In this document: positions 17,183-25,742 of the stretch, piece after piece
How the letters are laid out: every line of letters begins with the position of its first letter
Numbering within the stretch: the stretch's first letter is position 1
Assembly: GCA_964577615.1 (NCBI GenBank)
Contig: CAZNZW010000008.1
Coordinates: 1 to 64,000 of the forward strand
Source of the DNA: QNYZ01 sp964577615
GTDB taxonomy: Bacteria; Desulfobacterota; Desulfobacteria; Desulfobacterales; QNYZ01
Length of the DNA: 64,000 nucleotides
Direction: 5' to 3'
Translations under genes and position numbers: made by a program
Notes under the pieces: generated by a model
Told to the model about the DNA's origin: nothing
Databases searched by the model: none
What the model saw: the letters and a program-made list of their open reading frames with translations, nothing else

Positions 17183-17614
17183 TCAGTCTTCTTCCTGAAC
17201 CACCTGGAGGGTGATTTCCGCAATCGACCGATCCCCGATCCGAACGTGCCCGGCAATTTCGGACAAGCCTTCAAAACTGAACGTCTGCCGGGTCGCTGTC
17301 ACCATCCGGGCACCGAATGGCAGGGGATCCAGATGAAAAACCGCTTTTTTTATCCCCACCAGCCATCCCCGGCCCCCGGTGGTATTGCCATGTTTTTTCA
17401 GTTCCCGCCAGCCGATGCAGATACCGGCCGTCTGGGCCACCAGCTCGATCAGAACCACGGCCCCCACGCCGGACGCGGCGGACGCCGGCCAGCGTTCGGA
17501 CACCACCGCTGCCGTAACGGCGCCCTGGTCGTCCACTGACACAATGTCGTCCACCAGCTTCATCTGCTCCCGGTGCGGGATCAGATCCTCGATGGTAATC
17601 GTATTCGGATGCAT
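17183..17614 (-). CDS. 3-hydroxyacyl-ACP dehydratase, single hotdog (ApeP-like)
   Basis: Likely dehydrates 3-hydroxyacyl-ACP intermediates. The protein has one hotdog fold of 143 residues. It begins with the FabZ-like IPHREQMKLVDD block, where the His is the catalytic position, and has ELVAQTAG in the central helix. This architecture matches the ApeP dehydratase of aryl-polyene loci better than housekeeping FabZ. It heads the minus-strand operon and faces the ACP gene across a 169-base divergent region. Confidence 0.82.
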   Translation of the reverse strand: MHPNTITIEDLIPHREQMKLVDDIVSVDDQGAVTAAVVSERWPASAASGVGAVVLIELVAQTAGICIGWRELKKHGNTTGGRGWLVGIKKAVFHLDPLPFGARMVTATRQTFSFEGLSEIAGHVRIGDRSIAEITLQVVQEED

Positions 17615-17641
17615 ACTGCCGCCGTAACCTGAAAAAACCGT

Positions 17642-17670
17642 TTGAAAGTTGGTGCCGGATCGCGTAATAA
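17642..17670 (+). promoter_or_regulatory. Probable promoter of the ACP-KS-radical SAM operon
   Basis: TTGAAA, a 17-base spacer and TAATAA lie about 115 bases before the first ACP gene. Both hexamers are one or two changes from consensus. It would drive the plus-strand lipid operon. The minus-strand partner promoter is not obvious. Confidence 0.45.
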
Positions 17671-17783
17671 AAGCAGCGGGTCCGTCTGGCTATACCGTAA
17701 ACCACCGCATCTTGTAAAGCCAGGTACCCGACCGGCCGGCGCATGCTGAAAAAATCACCCAAACAGATAAGGAAAACACATAT

Positions 17784-18050
17784 ATGAACTCCCTGATCGA
17801 AGAGCTCCGGGTCAAAATCATCGACGCCCTCGACCTGATCGATATCGCCCCGGACGATATTGACATTGAAGCCCCGCTCATCGGCGGCAAGCTGGGTATC
17901 GACTCCATTGATGTCCTCGAGCTGGTGATGATGACCGAAAGGGATTATGGCGTCACCATCGACAATCAGGAACTGGGCGCCCGGGTGTTTGCTTCCCTGA
18001 AATCGCTGGCCGAATACATCGACGCGCACCAGGCGGAAAAGGCCAGTTGA
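17784..18050 (+). CDS. Acyl carrier protein 1
   Basis: An 88-residue acidic protein with the phosphopantetheine attachment motif GIDSID; the modified Ser is residue 41. It carries the growing chain as a thioester. It opens the plus-strand operon and its stop overlaps the KS-fusion start by four bases. It differs clearly from the second ACP 4 kb downstream, so the two may serve different steps or partner enzymes. Confidence 0.92.
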   Translation: MNSLIEELRVKIIDALDLIDIAPDDIDIEAPLIGGKLGIDSIDVLELVMMTERDYGVTIDNQELGARVFASLKSLAEYIDAHQAEKAS

Positions 18051-20221
18051 CCGGCCCGCGAATCTTCATTACCGGCATGGGCATCATCAGCCCGCTGGGG
18101 ACTGGATGCCCGGCCACACTGGCCGCCCTGAACCGTGAAGAAAAAAATATCCGCCCGCTTTCTCTTTTTCCCATCCCCCATGGCACGCCCCTGCCAGTCG
18201 GCGAAGTCACCGAAAATATAGAATCTTCCGGCCTGCCCCGTACCCACCAGCTGGCCGAAATCGCCGCCCGGGAAGCGGTTGGCGACAACAACCGGCCGGT
18301 AGATGCCATCGTCATCGGCACGACCACCGGCGGCCTGCCCGACACGGAGGCCCGGCTCATGGCCGGCATTGATACGCCCGACGCCTACCGCTGCCACGCA
18401 GCAGGTTCGATCGCCGGCCATCTGGCAAAGCTTTTTGCATGCCACGGCCCTGTCCTGACCATTTCCACGGCCTGTTCATCCGGCGTCGCCGCCTTTGCGC
18501 TGGCCCGGGCCATTCTGCAAAACGGTCTGGCCACGCGCGTACTGGCCGGCGGCGCCGATGCCCTCTGCCGGCTGACCTATCATGGATTTAATGCCCTGCA
18601 GCTCATCGACCCGGCCGGCCCCAGACCCTTTGACCACCACCGGCGCGGCATGGCCGTCGGCGAAGGGGCGGCCATGCTCCTGCTTGAAGCCGCCCAGACG
18701 CCCCCGGCCGGCGCCGTCGCCGAATTTCTCGGCGCGGGTCTTTCCTGCGATGCATACCACCCCACGGCCCCTCATCCGGAAGGCGCCGGCGCCCGGGCCG
18801 CCATGCAGGCCGCCCTGACCGATGCGGATGTGCGCCCGGACCAGATCGATTACATCCACCTTCACGGAACCGGCACCCCGGAAAACGACCGGGCCGAAGC
18901 CCGGGCGGTTGACCGTCTTTTTTCCAGTCACCCGCCAGCCGCGTCGTCGATCAAGGGCGCCACCGGTCACAGCCTGGCCGCCGCCGGTGCCGTGGGGGCC
19001 GTGATATCTGCCCTGGCCCTTGCACACCACCTGATTCCGGCAACCGCGGGCCTGGCCGAACCGGATCCGGATCTTCCCTTACGGCCGGTCTCCACCTTGA
19101 TCCGCCGCCGGTACCGCCGAACCATGATCAACGCTTTCGGCTTTGGCGGCAATAACGCTGTCGCCATCCTGGGGGCCGTTGGCAGCAGTGGCCCCCGCTG
19201 CCGGACCCACACTCCTTTCGAACGGTTTTCCGTGCGGGCCTGGGCCTGTCTGACCGGCGCGGGCGATACGGCCGAAAGCACTGCCCGTTTCCGTCTGGGA
19301 AAATCCCTGGCCGGTCAATCTCCCGAAGCCGAGTTTGCCGCCGGCCTGCCCGCCGCCGCCCGCCGCCGGCTGAAGCGGCTGCCCCGCATGGTCCTCGCCC
19401 TCTGCGCGGCGGCTGCCCGCCAGTGGGCCGCGGGCGACGCCCCCCGATCGATTTTCCTCGGTACGGGCTGGGGGGCACTGACGGAAACCCACCGGTTTCT
19501 CACCCGGCTGTTCGAATCGGATGAACGCTTTGCCAGCCCCATCGATTTTTCCGGCTCCGTCCACAATGCCCCGGCGGGTCAGGCGGCCATCCATCTGAGC
19601 GCCACGGGCCCCAACCTGACTTTGACCGGGGGAGACGCTTCCTTCGAGCAGGCCCTCTTTGCCGCCGCCCGTCTGACCGACCCGGCAACCGGGCCGTGCA
19701 TCGTCATCGGCGCCGACGAATACCATCCGGATTATTCTCCCCTTTTTGATGCATCGTGCCGACAATCCGGCCGCCCGGCGGACGGGGGTGCCGCCTTCTG
19801 CCTGACACGGACCGCCGATTCCCGGCGCCCGACCCTGGACCTGCTGTTTTACGGCCGGGCTGAAAAACGCCCGCAAACGATTTCCGATCTGGCGGCCGCC
19901 GTCAACAGCGCCACGTCTCACGGGATCGGGTATGACGCCATTTTATACGGGGTTCCCATGTGTTATGATGAATCGGGCAGGCAACAGCTCGCCTTGCTTA
20001 CCCGGTCCCTTCACCACCGCGTCCCCGGCATTGCCTACCGGCCGTATACCGGCGAATTTGCCACTGCCGCCGGCGTGGCCACGGCCCTGGCCCTGGATCT
20101 GGTCTCCCGGTCAGCCATTCCGGCCGCCCTGACCGGTGGCGATCCGCTGGCCCTGACCCATCACGGCCTCCTGGTTATCGGCCTGGGAGATGATGTATCT
20201 GCCATCATGGTGCGTGCCTGA
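18047..20221 (+). CDS. Fused beta-ketoacyl synthase plus KS-like (chain-length-factor-type) protein
   Basis: The 724-residue protein holds two thiolase-fold halves. The N-terminal half (about 1-385) is a complete KS: catalytic Cys143 in STACSSG, a His in HLHGTGTPEND, and KGATGHSLAA. The C-terminal half (about 395-724) resembles the KS N-terminal-like (ketoacyl-synt_2) proteins of aryl-polyene clusters, with SGSVHNAPAGQ and TLTGGDASFEQ but no catalytic Cys motif. In known type II systems the KS and its CLF partner are separate proteins; here they are covalently joined. The next gene starts immediately after the stop. The likely role is chain extension with length control. Confidence 0.88.
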   Translation: MTGPRIFITGMGIISPLGTGCPATLAALNREEKNIRPLSLFPIPHGTPLPVGEVTENIESSGLPRTHQLAEIAAREAVGDNNRPVDAIVIGTTTGGLPDTEARLMAGIDTPDAYRCHAAGSIAGHLAKLFACHGPVLTISTACSSGVAAFALARAILQNGLATRVLAGGADALCRLTYHGFNALQLIDPAGPRPFDHHRRGMAVGEGAAMLLLEAAQTPPAGAVAEFLGAGLSCDAYHPTAPHPEGAGARAAMQAALTDADVRPDQIDYIHLHGTGTPENDRAEARAVDRLFSSHPPAASSIKGATGHSLAAAGAVGAVISALALAHHLIPATAGLAEPDPDLPLRPVSTLIRRRYRRTMINAFGFGGNNAVAILGAVGSSGPRCRTHTPFERFSVRAWACLTGAGDTAESTARFRLGKSLAGQSPEAEFAAGLPAAARRRLKRLPRMVLALCAAAARQWAAGDAPRSIFLGTGWGALTETHRFLTRLFESDERFASPIDFSGSVHNAPAGQAAIHLSATGPNLTLTGGDASFEQALFAAARLTDPATGPCIVIGADEYHPDYSPLFDASCRQSGRPADGGAAFCLTRTADSRRPTLDLLFYGRAEKRPQTISDLAAAVNSATSHGIGYDAILYGVPMCYDESGRQQLALLTRSLHHRVPGIAYRPYTGEFATAAGVATALALDLVSRSAIPAALTGGDPLALTHHGLLVIGLGDDVSAIMVRA

Positions 20222-21568
20222 ATGAATGTCCTGCTCATCTCGGCCAACCCGCTGACAACGCCTTACCCGGTGTATCCGGTGGGCCTCGATTACGTGGCCG
20301 GCGCCATTCCCCCCCGGCACCGGGTCCACATTGCCGACATCAACCTGACCCGGCCCGATGCGCTCACCGCTCTCATCGATTCTTTCCATCCGGATGTCGT
20401 CGGTCTTTCCCTGCGTAACGTCGACAATACGGACATCGAAAATCCCCGCGCCTTTCTCGACGACCACCGCGGCCTTTGCCATCGCGTCCGACAGGCCACC
20501 CGGGCGCCGATCATTCTCGGCGGCAGCGGTTTTACCATTTTCCCCACGGAAATGCTGGCGGCGCTGGATGCCGACTACGGCATTGCGGGTGAGGGGGAAC
20601 GGCTGGCCCCGCTGCTCGACGCGCTTGAAAACGGCACCGATCCGGCCCGTCTGCCGGGGGTGATTGTCCGTGGCGGCACCGGCCACATTCCGCCTCCACT
20701 GGCCCGCATGATTCAACGCCCCGTCGTGGCCGACGGCGCCCACCGCCGCTTCTATCTGGACCGGGGCGGCATGCTCAACCTCCAGACCAAACGGGGCTGC
20801 CCGTTCAAATGCGTCTATTGCACCTACCCGCACATCGAGGGCCGCCATATGCGCCGGATCCCCCCGGCCGATGTGGCGGCCACTGCCGTCCGGCTCGTCA
20901 ATGCCGGCGCCAGATACCTTTTTATTACCGATTCGGCCTTTAACGCCGACTTTACCCACAGCGCGGCGGTGGCCGAGGCCTTTGTTCACGCGGGAATCAA
21001 GGTCCCCTGGGGCGGTTTCTTCACGCCCATCGCGCCGCCTGCCGGATATTTCCGTCGACTGGCCCGGGCCGGTCTTACCCATGTGGAATTCGGCACGGAA
21101 TCGCTGGCCGACGAGGTGCTCAAAGCGTACGGCAAGCCCTTTACCGCCGGCGAGGTGCTCGCCACCCACCGGCGGGCCGTGGCCGCCGGCCTGTATGTGG
21201 CCCATTACATGCTGCTCGGCGGCCCCGGTGAAACACCCGAAACCATCCAGCAGACGCTGCGCACCATTGACAAGCTCGAGAAAACCGTCATATTTATCTT
21301 CTGCGGCATGCGGATTTACCCCCACACGGCCCTTTACGATCTCGCCTGCCGGCAGGGTCAGGTGGTGCCCGGTCGCAGTCTGCTTGCCCCGGTATTTTAC
21401 CGCTCGCCGGCCATGGCGCCGGAAAGGATCCTTGCCCGGATCCATGCGGCGGCCGCCGGCCGCGGCAACTGGATTTTAAACGACGGCGGCGACGGTTCGG
21501 CCACTGTCCTGGATGCCATGTACCGGCGGGGGTTCAGCGGCCCCCTGTGGGAGTACCTGATCAAATGA
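20222..21568 (+). CDS. B12-binding-domain radical SAM protein of lipid biosynthesis type
   Basis: Residues 1-150 form a B12-binding-like domain (PVGLDYVAGAI, DVVGLSLRN, IILGGSGF, GIAGEGE). The radical SAM motif is CPFKCVYC with Cys193, Cys197 and Cys200, followed by TYPHIEG. The barrel part has FGTESLADEVLKAYGKPF and LLGGPGETPET. The length of 448 residues is usual. It lies inside the operon between the KS fusion and a dehydratase, with no gap on the left and an ATGA overlap on the right, so it almost certainly acts on the ACP-bound or finished lipid. Methylation or ring formation is plausible; the reaction cannot be read from sequence. Confidence 0.85.
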   Translation: MNVLLISANPLTTPYPVYPVGLDYVAGAIPPRHRVHIADINLTRPDALTALIDSFHPDVVGLSLRNVDNTDIENPRAFLDDHRGLCHRVRQATRAPIILGGSGFTIFPTEMLAALDADYGIAGEGERLAPLLDALENGTDPARLPGVIVRGGTGHIPPPLARMIQRPVVADGAHRRFYLDRGGMLNLQTKRGCPFKCVYCTYPHIEGRHMRRIPPADVAATAVRLVNAGARYLFITDSAFNADFTHSAAVAEAFVHAGIKVPWGGFFTPIAPPAGYFRRLARAGLTHVEFGTESLADEVLKAYGKPFTAGEVLATHRRAVAAGLYVAHYMLLGGPGETPETIQQTLRTIDKLEKTVIFIFCGMRIYPHTALYDLACRQGQVVPGRSLLAPVFYRSPAMAPERILARIHAAAAGRGNWILNDGGDGSATVLDAMYRRGFSGPLWEYLIK

Positions 21569-21957
21569 CAAAAATCCCCTCATCTCCCCTTTTAATTGAT
21601 CGGAAAAAATGGTATCGCTTTGCGGATTTGACCATTGGCGATCATGGGGAGATTACAGCCCGGTTGCAGATGGATGCCGCCTCGTTATGGTTCTGTGGCC
21701 ATTTCCCCGGCAATCCGATTCTCCCGGGGATTGCCCAGCTGGCCCTGGTCATCGATGCCATCGGGCAGGCCAGTGACGCGACGGTTCGGCTGAAGCAGAT
21801 CAACCGGGTCCGCTTCAAGCGGCCCATTCGTCCGGGGGAGTCCATCGAGATCAGGATCCGGCCCGACGGGCACCGGCCGTCCGCGTATACTTTTTTGATC
21901 GATTCCGGTGGACAGCGCGCCTGTTCAGGACGGCTGGAGACAGTCCACGAATCATAA
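21565..21957 (+). CDS. Single-hotdog 3-hydroxyacyl-ACP dehydratase-like protein (FabA/FabZ/ApeI-like)
   Basis: A 130-residue hotdog protein with the active-site block CGHFPGNPILPGI, in which His and the PG turn match FabZ/ApeI enzymes. It should form double bonds in the growing chain. The ATG overlaps the upstream TGA as ATGA, so I take this start rather than one six codons earlier. Two dehydratases and a PKS-type one in a single locus point to a polyunsaturated product. Confidence 0.85.
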   Translation: MTKIPSSPLLIDRKKWYRFADLTIGDHGEITARLQMDAASLWFCGHFPGNPILPGIAQLALVIDAIGQASDATVRLKQINRVRFKRPIRPGESIEIRIRPDGHRPSAYTFLIDSGGQRACSGRLETVHES

Positions 21958-21993
21958 TAAGAATAACATTATAAATAAGTTGGAGAGCAAATC

Positions 21994-22257
21994 ATGACGG
22001 ACGGAAAGACCCTTGAAACAATCATCCAGCGCGTGGCCGAAGTGATGATCGACGAGCTGAAACTGGAAGATGTGACCCCGGAAACCTTTGACGCCGACGT
22101 GGACCTCATCGATGAGATCGGTATCGACAGCATGGATCTGGCGACCGTGGCACTGGTCCTCCAGGACGAATACGCCATTCATATCGATGAGGACGATTAC
22201 CCGAAACTCACCACTGTCCGCCTGATCGCCGAATATGTCCAGCAGCGGGTCCGGTAG
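21994..22257 (+). CDS. Acyl carrier protein 2
   Basis: An 87-residue ACP with the attachment motif GIDSMD; the modified Ser is residue 46. It lies directly before the two paralogous radical SAM genes. A GGAG-type ribosome-binding site precedes the ATG. Its position suggests it presents substrates to those radical enzymes or the downstream KSs; that is inference. Confidence 0.92.
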   Translation: MTDGKTLETIIQRVAEVMIDELKLEDVTPETFDADVDLIDEIGIDSMDLATVALVLQDEYAIHIDEDDYPKLTTVRLIAEYVQQRVR

Positions 22258-22261
22258 AGGC

Positions 22262-23374
22262 ATGACCATGGGCCATACCGTCTCCACAGCATCGCCCGGC
22301 CGGGAAACCACCGGACCGGATTCCCCCCGGGTCTATAAATTCGCCGATATCCTGTCCGACCCGGCCATCCGCCGCCGCTGGGAAAAGGTTCGCCGCTATT
22401 TCTTTCTGCGGGAATCCACCTACGACATGACCAATCGCTGCAATATCCGCTGTGACGGGTGCTATTTTTACGAAGGCGAGAAACAGTTCTCACAAAACAA
22501 CACCGACCCCGAAGCCTGGCGCCGGCACATGATCGCGGAAAAGGAACGGGGCATCACCTATGCCGTTCTCGCCGGGGCGGAACCCTCTCTGGTACCCGAC
22601 CTCTGTCAGGCCTGCTTTGATGTGATTCCCAAGGGGGCCATCGCCACCAACGGCGTGCAGCCAATCCCGGCCCCGGTGGGATACCGGATTCACATCTCGG
22701 TCTGGGGCAGCGACGACACCAGCCAGCGGGTCCGGCATGCCCGGCATCTGCTCGAAAAACAGATGGAAAACTACCGGGACGATCCCCGGGTGGTCTTTGT
22801 TTACACATTTACCCGGGAAAATATCGATGAAAGCCGGGACGTCATCCGTACCCTGGTCGACAACGATTTCAAGGTAACGTTTAACGTTTTTTCCGCCCCG
22901 GTCGGATACCGGGGCCACCTGCGCCATACGCCGGAGACCTTGACCCGCATGCAGACCGTCATGACGGATCTGCTCGGCCAGTATCCGCGCCACGTGCTTT
23001 ACGCGCATTACAATGCCGTTGCCCATACGCATCGTCTGGGTCTGCACGCCCTGTTCGGCTGTTCATACCCCCGCCGGAACCCGTCCAGGGCCATCGGTCT
23101 GGGGCGCTCTTTCCGCCAGTACCGGTCCGATCTGACCTGGGACCGCCAGGCGGCCTGCTGCGTGCCGGATACCGACTGCGATGACTGCCGGCATTACGCC
23201 GCCGGGAGCGCCGTCGTCACCGCCCGGCTGTTTCGCCATGCCGCCGATCCCGACACTTTCAAAGCCTGGCTTGATTATGTTGATACCTACCTGTCGGTCT
23301 GGGTAGTGGACTATCCCAAGGGAAATAACCTCTGCCACCAGCCGGTGTCGCCGCCCGGCCATCATCAGGCCTGA
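22262..23374 (+). CDS. Radical SAM protein with C-terminal Cys cluster, paralogue 1
   Basis: A 370-residue radical SAM enzyme. The cluster motif CNIRCDGC gives Cys60, Cys64 and Cys67, in the family-like context YDMTNRCNIRCDGCYFYEG. The region AGAEPSL follows in the place of the usual GGEP. Near the C-terminus is CCVPDTDCDDC, which could ligate an auxiliary Fe-S cluster, although it is not the classic SPASM pattern. It shares layout and motifs with the next gene. I do not recognise the exact family. The start I chose lies four bases after the ACP stop. Confidence 0.8.
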   Translation: MTMGHTVSTASPGRETTGPDSPRVYKFADILSDPAIRRRWEKVRRYFFLRESTYDMTNRCNIRCDGCYFYEGEKQFSQNNTDPEAWRRHMIAEKERGITYAVLAGAEPSLVPDLCQACFDVIPKGAIATNGVQPIPAPVGYRIHISVWGSDDTSQRVRHARHLLEKQMENYRDDPRVVFVYTFTRENIDESRDVIRTLVDNDFKVTFNVFSAPVGYRGHLRHTPETLTRMQTVMTDLLGQYPRHVLYAHYNAVAHTHRLGLHALFGCSYPRRNPSRAIGLGRSFRQYRSDLTWDRQAACCVPDTDCDDCRHYAAGSAVVTARLFRHAADPDTFKAWLDYVDTYLSVWVVDYPKGNNLCHQPVSPPGHHQA

Positions 23375-23406
23375 TGTCCCCGGCCTGATTATCTGGAGTG
23401 TTTTGA

Positions 23407-24405
23407 ATGAAAACAATCAGTTCTTTATTAAATGAAGAATGGTATAACCGCTACAAAAAGATATCCAAGCTCAATATCCGCAGTTCCATCTACGACGTCA
23501 ACAACCGCTGCAACCTGCGCTGCAAAGGGTGTTTCTTTTTCTCATCCAACGAGGACAAAGCGGCCGACGAAGAAACCGATCTTGGCAAATGGGAAGCGTT
23601 TATCGACAATGAGAAAGCCCGCGGCGTCAATCTGGCCATCCTGATCGGTGGCGAACCGAGCCTGAATCTGGACCGGATTGACGCTTTTTACCGCCGGATG
23701 CCGACGTTCTGCGCCACCAACGGCCTGATCAAAGTCCCCCGCGACCGGTTCCCCGACCTGATGGTGGGAATTTCGCTCTGGGGCGATGAAGAAGACGAAA
23801 AAAAGCTGCGCGGCAAAGACACCTTCGCGGTTTCCAGCAAAAATTACGCCGGAGACGCCTATACGTATTACCTGTATACCATCACGCCCCGGCAGATCGG
23901 CAAAACCGAGCAGATCGTCCGCAAGATCCGGGACATCGGTGTCAAAGTGCACATGCAGCTGCTGTCCAACGATGAAGACGTGGACGGCTTTTCATGGCAG
24001 CCCGAAGAGCTGGTGGATATCCGGGCGGAAATGGACGCCATGCTCGACCGGTACGCCGACACGGTCATTTCATCCAAATATTATCATAAGATCATTACGA
24101 CGGGAGAGATGCTCGGCCGCCGGTTTGGCTGGCTGGAATGCCCGTCAGTGACCGAATCGTTCGACACCCGTGACCCGCAGCCCAAACGGCTGATCCATTT
24201 TATCCGCTGGGCCTCGGATTTAAAGACGACCCACCGCTGCTGTACATCGGAAACCCGGGACTGCAGTACGTGTAAGGACGGTGCGGCGCACATGAGCTGG
24301 GTCATGGTCAACAAGCGCGCCCACATGCGCTCTGCTGAAGATTTTCAGAACTGGATCGAAGTGTACGAGATGTTTGCCAAACTCTACCGGTTTATTCCCT
24401 GGTAA
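23407..24405 (+). CDS. Radical SAM protein with C-terminal Cys cluster, paralogue 2
   Basis: A 332-residue radical SAM enzyme with CNLRCKGC, giving Cys35, Cys39 and Cys42, in YDVNNRCNLRCKGCFFFSS. GGEPSL follows near residue 80. The C-terminal CCTSETRDCSTC matches the Cys spacing of paralogue 1 (CCVPDTDCDDC) apart from one residue. It lacks the longer N-terminus of its partner. The pair probably arose by duplication and may act as partners or in sequence on ACP-bound chains. The precise reaction is unknown. Confidence 0.82.
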   Translation: MKTISSLLNEEWYNRYKKISKLNIRSSIYDVNNRCNLRCKGCFFFSSNEDKAADEETDLGKWEAFIDNEKARGVNLAILIGGEPSLNLDRIDAFYRRMPTFCATNGLIKVPRDRFPDLMVGISLWGDEEDEKKLRGKDTFAVSSKNYAGDAYTYYLYTITPRQIGKTEQIVRKIRDIGVKVHMQLLSNDEDVDGFSWQPEELVDIRAEMDAMLDRYADTVISSKYYHKIITTGEMLGRRFGWLECPSVTESFDTRDPQPKRLIHFIRWASDLKTTHRCCTSETRDCSTCKDGAAHMSWVMVNKRAHMRSAEDFQNWIEVYEMFAKLYRFIPW

Positions 24406-24447
24406 TGCCGCCGGCGCCGCGGTTTTCCCGGCGCCCGGAAAAAAATC

Positions 24448-25698
24448 ATGACCCCCAAAACCGCCGTTATCGCCGGATTCGATGCCGTCTCTCCCCTGGG
24501 TACGACGCTGCCCGTTCAATGGAAGCGCGCGCTTGCCGGGCAGAGCGGCATCGGCCCCCTGACCCGCTTTGAATACGACGCCCGTTTTCCGGTACGGATC
24601 GCCGGCCAGGTGCCCCCTTTTGACCCGTCGCCATACCCGTTTCTTTCCCCGCGGGCCATGGCGCACTGGTCCTCTCCCATTTTTCCCCATGCCCTGCTTA
24701 CCGTCCACCGGGCCCTGGGCAGCAGCGGCATTGAGATCGATGCGGCCCTGGCGCCCCGGGTGGCGGTGACGTTCAGCTCGGCCGTGGGCGGGCAGGATGC
24801 CGTTCTGGCCGCCGACCGGAAAATGATTGCACACGGCAAGCTGCCCCACCCGTTCACCAACCCCAATGCCTGCATCAACATGGTGGGCGGCAAGGTATCG
24901 ATGCTGACCGGCGCCACCGGCCCGATCGTTTCGACCATTACCGCCTGTGCCACGGGCCTGACCTCGATGATCACCGGCGCCATGCTGATCGGACAGGGGA
25001 TGGCCGACGTCGCCATCTGCGGGGCCGTGGATTTCGCTCTGGTCGAACCGATTGTCGCCGGTTTTTTTACGATGAACGGCGCCTTTAACCCCAGACGCGG
25101 CCAGGAAAACGAGCCGCCCCACCGGGCCAGCCGGCCCTTTTCCGTCGACCGCCGGGGATTTGTCATCTCCGAGGGAGCGGCGGCGGTGATTCTCTGCAGC
25201 CATGACTTTGCCAGGGCCCACGGCCTGGATGCAAAGATCGCCCTGGCCGGCTATGCCATGACGTCCGATGCCCGCCATTTTGTGGCGCCCAATCTGCCCA
25301 CGGTGAGCCGCTGTATCCGGGAGAGCCTGACCGCCGCCCGCATTGATGCCGGCCAGATCGACGCGGTCAATGCCCATGCGGCCTCGACCCGGGTGGGCGA
25401 CAGGGTCGAATACGATGCGCTGGCCGCAAATTTCGGCGACCGGATACCGCCGGTTACGGCCAACAAATCGCTGATCGGCCACGCCATGGGTGCGTCCAGC
25501 GCCATTGAATCGGTATTCGCCTTTCTGGGCATGGAAAACAACCGTCTCCTGCCGACCCGCAACTATTCCGCAGACCCGGAGATGGGTCTCGACTGCGCCG
25601 CCGAAGGTCCCCGTCGACTTGACCAGGAATTTGTGTTAAAAAATGCGTTCGGCTTTGGCGGCTGCAATTCATGCGCCGTCTTTCAGAAAATCGCCTGA
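24448..25698 (+). CDS. Beta-ketoacyl-ACP synthase (FabF-type), second KS
   Basis: A 416-residue condensing enzyme. The catalytic Cys167 lies in TACATG, His310 in NAHAASTRVGD and the second His in NKSLIGHAMGASSA. The usual HGTST is altered to HAAST, but the His is kept. It should extend ACP-bound chains by decarboxylative condensation. It differs from both the fused KS and the next gene, so each may have its own chain-length or substrate range. It is separated from the preceding radical SAM gene by about 40 bases. Confidence 0.9.
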   Translation: MTPKTAVIAGFDAVSPLGTTLPVQWKRALAGQSGIGPLTRFEYDARFPVRIAGQVPPFDPSPYPFLSPRAMAHWSSPIFPHALLTVHRALGSSGIEIDAALAPRVAVTFSSAVGGQDAVLAADRKMIAHGKLPHPFTNPNACINMVGGKVSMLTGATGPIVSTITACATGLTSMITGAMLIGQGMADVAICGAVDFALVEPIVAGFFTMNGAFNPRRGQENEPPHRASRPFSVDRRGFVISEGAAAVILCSHDFARAHGLDAKIALAGYAMTSDARHFVAPNLPTVSRCIRESLTAARIDAGQIDAVNAHAASTRVGDRVEYDALAANFGDRIPPVTANKSLIGHAMGASSAIESVFAFLGMENNRLLPTRNYSADPEMGLDCAAEGPRRLDQEFVLKNAFGFGGCNSCAVFQKIA

Positions 25699-25742
25699 GG
25701 CCGTTTCTTCGTTCCGGCATCGGCCGGGAAAACGGATGATAT

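Noticed and set aside
20111..21445. Minus-strand open frame of 444 codons
   Set aside because: It is opposite the B12-type radical SAM gene, whose Cys motif and overlaps with both neighbours are convincing.
24220..25482. Minus-strand open frame of 420 codons
   Set aside because: It is opposite the second KS gene, which has all catalytic residues.
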